DNA of 64,000 bases from assembly GCF_002005425.1 (NCBI RefSeq), contig NZ_CP019704.1, forward strand, positions 496,001 to 560,000, read 5' to 3'. The notes beneath the pieces are model-generated. The model ran no database searches. It saw only the letters and a list, made by a program, of their open reading frames with translations, and was not told the origin of the DNA. Positions within the stretch are counted from its first letter, which is position 1. Every line of letters begins with the position of its first letter. The DNA is from Polaribacter sp. BM10 (lineage in GTDB: Bacteria > Bacteroidota > Bacteroidia > Flavobacteriales > Flavobacteriaceae). Shown here in pieces: positions 54,651 to 61,543 of this stretch. The translations under genes and the position numbers were made by a program.

Positions 54651-55100
54651 TTAAGATTTTTTCTTTTTTGTACCGTAAAAGTAAAGTGAGTGATTTTGAA
54701 TATCAATATCAAAAATATCTTCTATGGTTTTTTTGATAATTTGAATTCTTGGGTCACAAAATTCTTTTACATCACCTGTATCTGTAAAAATAACATGATC
54801 GTGATTTTTGTCGAAATAACTTTTTTCATAACGGGCCATAGATTGCCCATCGAATTGGTGTTTTCTTACCAAACCGCAACTTAACAGAATTTCTATAGTG
54901 TTGTAAAGTGTGGCTCTACTAACTCTATAGTTCTTGTTTTTCATCTTAATATAGAGAGATTCTATATCAAAATGTTCGTCGGCGTCATATATTTCTTGAA
55001 GAATAGCGTAGCGTTCAGGTGTTTTTCTGTGCTTGTTTTCTTCTAAATATGCTGTAAATACTTTTTTTACTACTTCTTGATTTTCAAGAGAATTACTCAT
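54651..55100 (-). CDS. Fur family transcriptional regulator
   Basis: 149 residues. N-terminal winged helix ([48 protein letters not shown]) and a dimerisation domain with [16 protein letters not shown] supplying the regulatory His/Asp/Glu site. The structural CxxC pairs present in many Fur/PerR proteins are missing; only Cys at EFCDPRIQ and one more remain. Whether it senses iron, zinc or peroxide cannot be told. Probably the first gene of a fur-purA transcript, with a -7 box 24 bp upstream. Confidence 0.88.
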   Translation of the reverse strand: MSNSLENQEVVKKVFTAYLEENKHRKTPERYAILQEIYDADEHFDIESLYIKMKNKNYRVSRATLYNTIEILLSCGLVRKHQFDGQSMARYEKSYFDKNHDHVIFTDTGDVKEFCDPRIQIIKKTIEDIFDIDIQNHSLYFYGTKKKKS

Positions 55101-55123
55101 TATCTTAAAATTTTACGAAAAAG

Positions 55124-55131
55124 CAAAAATA
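55124..55131 (-). promoter_or_regulatory. Promoter -7 box for the Fur-family gene
   Basis: On the minus strand this reads TATTTTTG, exact TAnnTTTG, 23 bp before the ATG. Confidence 0.6.
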
Positions 55132-55173
55132 CAGTTATTTCTGAATAAATAACTTCTTTTTTGAAGAGTATAT

Positions 55174-57396
55174 TTATAAACTATTAACACGGTCTACTTT
55201 TTTAACACCTTCTACCTTCTGAATGCTGTTAATTAGTTTGTTTAATTGTCCGCTATTCTTAACACTTAAACTAATTTTACCATCAAAAATCCCTTCGTTA
55301 CCTGCAATGTTTATACTGTTAATAAAAACACCCATATTGCTAGAAATAATTTTTGTTAGATCATTTATAATACCTCTATTATCTACACCACTAATGTGTA
55401 AAATAACTTTAAAGTCTTGTTTTGTAGAATCTATCCATTTGGCAAGCATAATTCTGTAGGCATAATTAGATTGCAAAGAAATTGCATTAGGACAATTCTT
55501 TTTATGCACTTTTATACCTTCGTTAATTGTTAAAAAGCCCAAAACATTATCACCAGGAATAGGGTTACAACATTTAGATAGTTTATAATCTAATTTTTCT
55601 TCTTCTTTACCAAATACTAAAGCGTCGTATTTGCTTGTAACTTCTTCTGCGTCTAAAGTTTCTTTATTGTTAGATGGAGACCTTCTTAACTTTGTTTTGA
55701 AAAAGTTTAAAATAGTACTGTTTCTTTGTGCAACATATGCCTTTAAGCTAGTATTATCTATAGCACCATTACCAACTCTAAAAAACAAATCGAAACTAGT
55801 TCTAATCTTAAAAAAGTTTACAAGTTCGTTTATTGTTTTTTCGTTGAAAGGTATTTTTAAATGTCTTAATTTTCTTGTTAAAATTGCTTTTCCTTCTTCT
55901 GCAATTTTCTTTTCTTCTTCTTTTAAAGCCGCTCTAATTTTTGTTTTTGCTCTTGCAGTAATTACAAAATCTAACCATCTAGCATTTGGTTTGTTATTAG
56001 AAGAAGTAATTACTTCTATTTGATCGCCACTTTTTAATTTATGACTTAAAGGAACCAATTTACCATTTACTTTTGCGCCTCTACATTTTAAACCAACATC
56101 TGTATGTATTGTAAACGCAAAGTCTAAAGCAGACGCATCTTTTGGCAACGATTTTAATTCACCTTTTGGTGTAAAAACGTATATTTCTTTTGCATATAAA
56201 TTCAGTTTAAACTCTTCTACAAAATCTACCGCATTTAAACTTTGGTTTTCTAAGGATTCTTTAAGTCTATTTAACCAAGTTTCTAAACCACTTTCGTTAG
56301 AATCACCTTGTTTGTATTTAAAGTGTGCAGCATAACCTTTTTCTGCAATTTCATTCATTCTGCTAGAACGAATTTGCACTTCTACCCATTGTGCATCTGG
56401 CCCAACTACAGTGATGTGTAAAGCTTCATAACCTGTAGATTTTGGCTGAGAAATCCAATCTCTTAGCCTTGTTGGGTTTGGTTTAAAATAATCTGTAACA
56501 ATTGTATAAATTTTCCAAGCATCAAATTTATCATCATCAGAAGTAGGTTTATAAATAATACGAATTGCATATTTGTCATAAACTTCTTCAAAAGTAACAT
56601 TTTGCTTTCTCATTTTTCTACGGATAGAATAAATGGATTTAAACCTACCTTTTATTTCATACGTAAAGTTCTCTTTGTCTAGACCTTTTTTTAACGTTTC
56701 TGCAAATGTTTCTAAGTATTTTTGTTGCTCTTCTTTACTTTCTTTAATTTTAGTAACAATATCTGTGTAAACTTCTGGTTCGGTATATTTTAAACCTAAA
56801 TCTTCTAGTTCTGTTTTAATATTGTATAAACCTAATCTGTGTGCTAGTGGCGCATAAATATATAAGGTTTCAGAGGCTATTTTTACCTGTTTGTGTGCAG
56901 GCATTGCATCCATAGTTTGCATATTGTGCAATCTGTCGGCAATTTTTATTAAAATAACTCGAACATCATCATTTAAAGTTAAGAGCATTTTTCTAAAATT
57001 TTCTGCTTGTATAGAAGCATCTTGCTCTTTATTTAATCGAGAAATTTTAGTTAAACCGTTTACAATTCTGGCAATTGTTTCTCCGAACAATTGCTCCATA
57101 TCATCTAAAGTATAGTCAGTATCTTCTACAACATCGTGTAATAAAGCAGCTGCAATAGAAGTTGCACCCAAACCAATTTCCATGGCAACAATTTTAGCTA
57201 CAGCGATAGGATGATATATGTAAGGCTCTCCTGTTTTTCTTCGTTGTTCTGAATGTGCATCTACTGCAATCTCAAAAGCTTTTCTAATCAACTTCTTATC
57301 ATCTGCAGATAAAATTTCATAAGTACCTTTTAATAGATCTTTATATCTATTTGCAATTTCCTTATTTTCTTCTTCTATAGTTGCTGTGTACTGCAT
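55174..57396 (-). CDS. RelA/SpoT bifunctional (p)ppGpp synthetase/hydrolase
   Basis: 740 residues. HD hydrolase domain with intact metal residues (YIYHPIAVAKIV and ALLHDVVEDTDYT, about 50-110), synthetase domain (GRFKSIYSIRRKMRKQNV and DKYAIRIIY, about 240-330), TGS domain (VFTPKGELKSLPKDASALDFAFTIH, about 395-420), a CC/zinc-finger-like KCCNPIPGDNVLGF, and a C-terminal ACT domain. All parts needed for making and degrading the stringent alarmone are present, so this is likely the main Rel enzyme. Divergent from the small secreted protein gene at 57510. Confidence 0.93.
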   Translation of the reverse strand: MQYTATIEEENKEIANRYKDLLKGTYEILSADDKKLIRKAFEIAVDAHSEQRRKTGEPYIYHPIAVAKIVAMEIGLGATSIAAALLHDVVEDTDYTLDDMEQLFGETIARIVNGLTKISRLNKEQDASIQAENFRKMLLTLNDDVRVILIKIADRLHNMQTMDAMPAHKQVKIASETLYIYAPLAHRLGLYNIKTELEDLGLKYTEPEVYTDIVTKIKESKEEQQKYLETFAETLKKGLDKENFTYEIKGRFKSIYSIRRKMRKQNVTFEEVYDKYAIRIIYKPTSDDDKFDAWKIYTIVTDYFKPNPTRLRDWISQPKSTGYEALHITVVGPDAQWVEVQIRSSRMNEIAEKGYAAHFKYKQGDSNESGLETWLNRLKESLENQSLNAVDFVEEFKLNLYAKEIYVFTPKGELKSLPKDASALDFAFTIHTDVGLKCRGAKVNGKLVPLSHKLKSGDQIEVITSSNNKPNARWLDFVITARAKTKIRAALKEEEKKIAEEGKAILTRKLRHLKIPFNEKTINELVNFFKIRTSFDLFFRVGNGAIDNTSLKAYVAQRNSTILNFFKTKLRRSPSNNKETLDAEEVTSKYDALVFGKEEEKLDYKLSKCCNPIPGDNVLGFLTINEGIKVHKKNCPNAISLQSNYAYRIMLAKWIDSTKQDFKVILHISGVDNRGIINDLTKIISSNMGVFINSINIAGNEGIFDGKISLSVKNSGQLNKLINSIQKVEGVKKVDRVNSL

Positions 57397-57497
57397 ATAT
57401 TACTTTATAGATAATGAATTATTCTAAAGTGAATTTAAGAATAAGAATTTTAACAAACAAGCATTTCGTTTTCTAAATTAACAGCAGTATTATTTAT

Positions 57498-57505
57498 TAT
57501 TTTTG
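57498..57505 (+). promoter_or_regulatory. Promoter -7 box TATTTTTG abutting a start codon
   Basis: Exact TAnnTTTG match ending 4 nt before the ATG at 57510. The expected start of transcription falls at or next to the A of ATG, so the mRNA would be leaderless. Confidence 0.5.
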
Positions 57506-57509
57506 AAAA

Positions 57510-57977
57510 ATGAAAAATCTATTACTCGTAACTTTACTAACTTTATTTAGTTTTAATTTTTATGCGCAAGAAAATAATAAGAAGCATACGATTTTCGAAA
57601 TCCAAAAAAGAAAAATTAATATTGATATAGATACCGCTCTTTTTGAAAATTTTGCAACAAATATGTACGGATCTAAAAATAAAGATGCCATAGTTATAGC
57701 TTTGTATTTACCGAATTCTTATGAAGATCAAAAGCTAAAAATAGCTAGTAAACAAAACGATAAAGTTTGGGCAGAAAAAAGTGCATATGGTAAAAAAGTA
57801 TATACTACGAATTACGAAATTAGTAAATCTGATAAACGTTATGTAAAATCAGAATATATTATTAGTATGCAAGATAGTTTATGTATATCATTAACCACAA
57901 TGTTGCCTATAAACGCATTAAAAAAAGATAAAGAAATGATTAAGGATATTGTAAAATCTGTACTAAAGAAAAACTAG
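57510..57977 (+). CDS. Small secreted protein of unknown function
   Basis: 155 residues. Signal peptide up to about residue 19 (LFSFNFYAQ), then a domain with an alternation of strands (DAIVIALYLPNSY; YGKKVYTTNYEIS; RYVKSEYIISMQDSLCISLTT) and a C-terminal helix. I do not recognise the family. Its 3' end overlaps the convergent M48 protease gene by 4 bp (57974-57977). The start codon is 4 nt past a -7 box. Confidence 0.75.
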   Translation: MKNLLLVTLLTLFSFNFYAQENNKKHTIFEIQKRKINIDIDTALFENFATNMYGSKNKDAIVIALYLPNSYEDQKLKIASKQNDKVWAEKSAYGKKVYTTNYEISKSDKRYVKSEYIISMQDSLCISLTTMLPINALKKDKEMIKDIVKSVLKKN

Positions 57978-59212
57978 CTTTTATTATTTAAATTTAAAAC
58001 CCTTTCTAATAGAGTAGGATGCGAGTAATGCATAAAAACGTAGGCAGGATGTGGCGTTAAATTACTTAAACTATTTTTAGAAAGTTTTTTAAGAGAGCTT
58101 ATTAATGGTTTTGCTGCGTAGGTTTTTTTAGCGAAATCATCTGCTTGATATTCAAATTTTCTAGAAATAAAATTCATTATTAAATTAGTTATTTCTGATA
58201 TTGGTGAATATAAAATTCCGAAAGCAATTAAACCAATATGAAAACTTGGTTTTGTAACACTTAAGGCTTCAGAAAATATCGGGTAATTAATAAATAACGA
58301 TAATAAATAAAGTGTAAATCCTGTTATTAAAATTGAAGTAACAAGATTAAAAATGATATGTTTTTTCTTGTAATGCCCAACTTCGTGTGCTAAAACGGCA
58401 ACAATTTCATCTGTTTCTAAATCATTTATTAGTGTGTCAAAAAGTGTAATTCTTTTTTGAGAACCAAAACCAGAAAAATACGCATTTGCTTTTGTAGAAC
58501 GTTTAGAGCCATCAATAACAAAAATATTATCGAGTTTAAAGCCTACTTTTTCTGCGTATTTTTCGATAGCAGTTTTTAATTCTCCGTTTTCTAACGGAGT
58601 TTGTTTATTAAAAATTGGCACAATTAATTTTGCATAAAACATATTCATAAACAAAGAAAAGATAGCAACTAAGAGCCAAGTATACAGCCAAAAATTTTCT
58701 TTTGTTTGCTGATAAAACCAAATAATTATCGATAAAATAAGTCCGCCAATAATAATTGTCATTAGCCAACCTTTTAATTTATCTAACCAAAAAGTTTTTT
58801 TAGAAGATTTATTAAAACCAAATTTTTCTTCGATAACAAAAGTTTGATAGTAAGAAAATGGCGTAGTTAAAATATCAGAACCCAGCATAATTACACCAAA
58901 GAAAATTAAAGCTACAAGAATGTTATTATCCGTAAAACTACGGGCAAAATTATCTACATAGCTAAATCCTTCGAAAATAAAAAAAAGTAATGTTAAGGCA
59001 AATGAAAATGTACTTGTAAGATTAGAGAATTTTGCATTTGTCTTTTTATAAGCTTGAGATTTTTTATAGGCAGTTTCTTCGTATACATCTGCTAATTCAA
59101 CCGGAATTGTATCATCAAAACGTTTTGCGTTTAAGTAATCTAAAACCTTATCGATAACAAAACTAATAATTAGAATTGCAATTAATATGTAATACAAAGT
59201 TGTAGGTTGCAT
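57974..59212 (-). CDS. M48 family (Ste24/HtpX-like) membrane metalloprotease
   Basis: 412 residues with several hydrophobic segments (about 4-20, 67-85, 95-115, 150-185, 290-345). The zinc motif HEVGH lies in VAVLAHEVGHYKKKH and the third ligand Glu in EFEYQADDFA near residue 355. FNKQTPLENGELKTAIEKYAEKVGF and ISDGSKRS-like VIDGSKRSTKANAYFSGFG follow the CAAX-protease (Ste24) pattern. In bacteria such enzymes take part in membrane protein quality control. It starts 15 bp after the SpoU methyltransferase stop and is cotranscribed with it. Confidence 0.9.
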   Translation of the reverse strand: MQPTTLYYILIAILIISFVIDKVLDYLNAKRFDDTIPVELADVYEETAYKKSQAYKKTNAKFSNLTSTFSFALTLLFFIFEGFSYVDNFARSFTDNNILVALIFFGVIMLGSDILTTPFSYYQTFVIEEKFGFNKSSKKTFWLDKLKGWLMTIIIGGLILSIIIWFYQQTKENFWLYTWLLVAIFSLFMNMFYAKLIVPIFNKQTPLENGELKTAIEKYAEKVGFKLDNIFVIDGSKRSTKANAYFSGFGSQKRITLFDTLINDLETDEIVAVLAHEVGHYKKKHIIFNLVTSILITGFTLYLLSLFINYPIFSEALSVTKPSFHIGLIAFGILYSPISEITNLIMNFISRKFEYQADDFAKKTYAAKPLISSLKKLSKNSLSNLTPHPAYVFMHYSHPTLLERVLNLNNKS

Positions 59213-59227
59213 TGTTAATTAATGAGT

Positions 59228-60022
59228 TTATTTAAAATTTCTTTGTCTTTTTGCTTCAAATAAAACAATTGCAGCTGCTACAGAAACATTCATAGAATCT
59301 ATTTTTCCTTGCATTGGTATATTTATATTTTGTGTTGCTTTTTCTCTAAAAACTTCGGTTAAACCTGTAGCTTCTGTACCTACAACAATTGCAGCTCCTT
59401 CTGTATAATTTTCTTTATAATATTCATTAGAATTCTGTAAAGTAGTCGCAAATATTTTAATGTTATGCTCTAGTAAAAAAGCAATAATTTCTTCGGATGA
59501 ACCTACAGCAATTTGATTTGTAAATACGCAACCAACACTAGAACGAATAATGTTAGAATTGTACATATCGCTTTTAGGATTTGCAATAAAAACGGCATCT
59601 GCATTTGCGGCATCTGCAGTTCTTAAAATAGCACCAATATTTCCAGGTTTCTCTATACCTTCTGCTACTAAAATTAACGGATTACTAGAAGAGAATTTAA
59701 TAGTGTCTAAAGAAAAGTTTTTAGATTTTGTAACCGCAATAATGCCTTCTGTACTATCTCTGTAAGCTAATTTTTGATAAACTTCTGTAGAGATTTTAAT
59801 ACGGTGAATATTTTCGTTAAATAGATGTAAGATTTCTTTTTCTGTAATTATATCTTCTACAAACAAAACAGTGTCAAAATTATAATTAGCAGCAATTGCT
59901 AAAGAAATTTCTCTTTTACCTTCTATAATAAATAATCCTTTTTTTTTGCGTTCTCTAGACTTTTCTTGAAGTTTTAAAAGGTCTTTAACGTATGTGTTTT
60001 GTATGCTTGTAATTTCTTTCAT
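59228..60022 (-). CDS. SpoU/TrmH family RNA 2'-O-methyltransferase
   Basis: 264 residues from the ATG at 60022; a TTG one codon earlier is not preferred. An N-terminal RNA-binding substrate domain (YVKDLLKLQEKSRERKKKGLFIIEGKREI) precedes the SPOUT knot with LVAEGIEKPGNIGAILRTADAA, AIVVGTEATGLT and IPMQGKIDSMNVSVAAAIVLFE, the SAM-binding trefoil. Target (23S rRNA or tRNA ribose) is not determined by these motifs. Promoter box ends 5 nt before the ATG, predicting a leaderless mRNA. Cotranscribed with the M48 gene. Confidence 0.9.
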   Translation of the reverse strand: MKEITSIQNTYVKDLLKLQEKSRERKKKGLFIIEGKREISLAIAANYNFDTVLFVEDIITEKEILHLFNENIHRIKISTEVYQKLAYRDSTEGIIAVTKSKNFSLDTIKFSSSNPLILVAEGIEKPGNIGAILRTADAANADAVFIANPKSDMYNSNIIRSSVGCVFTNQIAVGSSEEIIAFLLEHNIKIFATTLQNSNEYYKENYTEGAAIVVGTEATGLTEVFREKATQNINIPMQGKIDSMNVSVAAAIVLFEAKRQRNFK

Positions 60023-60027
60023 CAATA

Positions 60028-60050
60028 CAAATATACCTATTTATAGGTAT
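60028..60050 (-). promoter_or_regulatory. -7 box TATATTTG overlapped by a palindrome
   Basis: The minus strand reads TATATTTG at 60028-60035. An 18-bp palindrome, ATACCTATTTATAGGTAT (60033-60050, 8-bp arms with a 2-nt centre), overlaps the box, so a bound repressor would block the promoter of the methyltransferase gene. Confidence 0.5.
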
Positions 60051-60190
60051 TGTAGTAATAAAGATTTTATACAATATTTGTGTTGTAATAAAACAATTAC
60101 TTTAAATAGTTAGACAGATTGTTTTAAGATTCGATTGCTAAGAAAAAGGAGAATTTAAGTATGTTTTATTACTGTTAACTGTTTTTGATT

Positions 60191-60220
60191 AAAAAGGCTC
60201 GCAATTTGCGAGCCTTTTTT
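60191..60220 (-). terminator. Intrinsic terminator of the amidohydrolase genes
   Basis: A 13-bp perfect stem (60191-60203 / 60207-60219) with a 3-nt loop and A/T runs at both ends lies 17 bp past the stop on the minus strand. Confidence 0.85.
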
Positions 60221-60236
60221 TATTTGTAGAAAATTT

Positions 60237-61532
60237 TTATTTGGTTTTGTACTTGTTAGAATAACGTTTCCAAAGTTTAGTTTGGTGCGTTTCTAAACTT
60301 ATATCTCTACCTTGTATAAATGCTTTTGATAAAATGTTTCCTCTCATTTCTAAAGCATCACCTTCAGAAATAAACAAAGTAGCATCTTTTCCAACTTCTA
60401 AAGAACCTGCAAAAGAATCGATTCCTAAAATTTTAGCTGTATTTAATGTAATCAATTGTACAGCCTCTTCTTTAGTTAAACCATGTGCTGCAAAAGTACC
60501 TGCATAAAACGGTATATTTCTAGTATTCATACGTTCCATTTGTCCTTCCATACCAACACTTACAATAATACCTTTATCTAAAAGGGTTTTTGCAACAGTG
60601 TATGTAGAATCGTAAGAATCATCTTCGTTACCTGGGTTTCTATGTGGTCTTTGTAAAATTACAGACACATTATTTTTTACTAACAAATCGGCTACTTTAT
60701 CTGCATGCTCTGCATTTACGATGGTAATATTATTAATACCTAAATTTTTAGCAGTGGTAACTGCATCTGTAATTTCCTTTTGCCCGTCTACGTGAATAAA
60801 AAGCTTTTTAGAACCGTTAAATAAACCTTCTGTAGCTTGATATGGTAAATGAGTTTTAGCCTTATTACCAGCTAAATAGATTTTAGCATTTTTAAAATAA
60901 GATTTTATTTCATCTACTTTACCAGCATATCTAGAATCTGGTTTTAAAGCAGGATCTTCGCCTAACCACCATCTACCAGTTGTAAAACTAGAAGGCCAGT
61001 TCATGTGAATTCCGTCGTCTGTTTTAATTGCAGCGTCTTCCCAATTCCAAGCGTCTAACTGTACAATAGAAGAAGTTCCAGAAATTGTACCACCTCTTGG
61101 CGTAATTTGTGCCATTAAAACTCCGTTAGGTCTCATAGACTCTACAATTTTACTTTCTGCATTGTAAGCTATTAAACTTCTAATATGCGGATTCATTCTA
61201 CCAATTTCTCTTTGGTCATCACTGGCTTTTACAGCATCAATTTCAACCAAACCTAAAGTTGCGTTGGCGGCAATAAAACCTGGGTAAATATGTTTTCCGG
61301 TTGCGTTTATGATAGTTCCTTGTCTAGCTATTTTCATTTTAGCGCTACCAACAAAAGTAATTTTACCATTGTTAAACATTACTAACGAATTTTCAATAAC
61401 TTTTCCGTTACCAATATGAGCCGTTGCACCTTCAATTGAAAAAGCTTTTGTTTGCTTATCTGCGGGTGTTTGTTGTGCGATACTATTTCCTATAACAAAG
61501 AAGAATAGTAAACTATATATAATTTTTTTCAT
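60237..61532 (-). CDS. Amidohydrolase-superfamily protein with degenerate metal site
   Basis: 431 residues. Signal peptide (about 1-19, ending NSIAQ), beta-sandwich start (SIEGATAHIGNGKVIENSLVMFNNGKITFVG), TIM-barrel core, and the C-terminal sandwich (AGSLEVGKDATLFISEG). The HxH motif expected after PGF is replaced by FIAANATLGL, and the final Asp motif (usually NSDD or similar) reads VGMEGQMER. Only a few scattered His remain. The protein keeps the fold but probably binds no metals. It follows the larger amidohydrolase gene by 11 bp, so it may be a non-catalytic partner of it. Confidence 0.85.
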   Translation of the reverse strand: MKKIIYSLLFFFVIGNSIAQQTPADKQTKAFSIEGATAHIGNGKVIENSLVMFNNGKITFVGSAKMKIARQGTIINATGKHIYPGFIAANATLGLVEIDAVKASDDQREIGRMNPHIRSLIAYNAESKIVESMRPNGVLMAQITPRGGTISGTSSIVQLDAWNWEDAAIKTDDGIHMNWPSSFTTGRWWLGEDPALKPDSRYAGKVDEIKSYFKNAKIYLAGNKAKTHLPYQATEGLFNGSKKLFIHVDGQKEITDAVTTAKNLGINNITIVNAEHADKVADLLVKNNVSVILQRPHRNPGNEDDSYDSTYTVAKTLLDKGIIVSVGMEGQMERMNTRNIPFYAGTFAAHGLTKEEAVQLITLNTAKILGIDSFAGSLEVGKDATLFISEGDALEMRGNILSKAFIQGRDISLETHQTKLWKRYSNKYKTK

Positions 61533-61543
61533 GTTTTCTAGTT

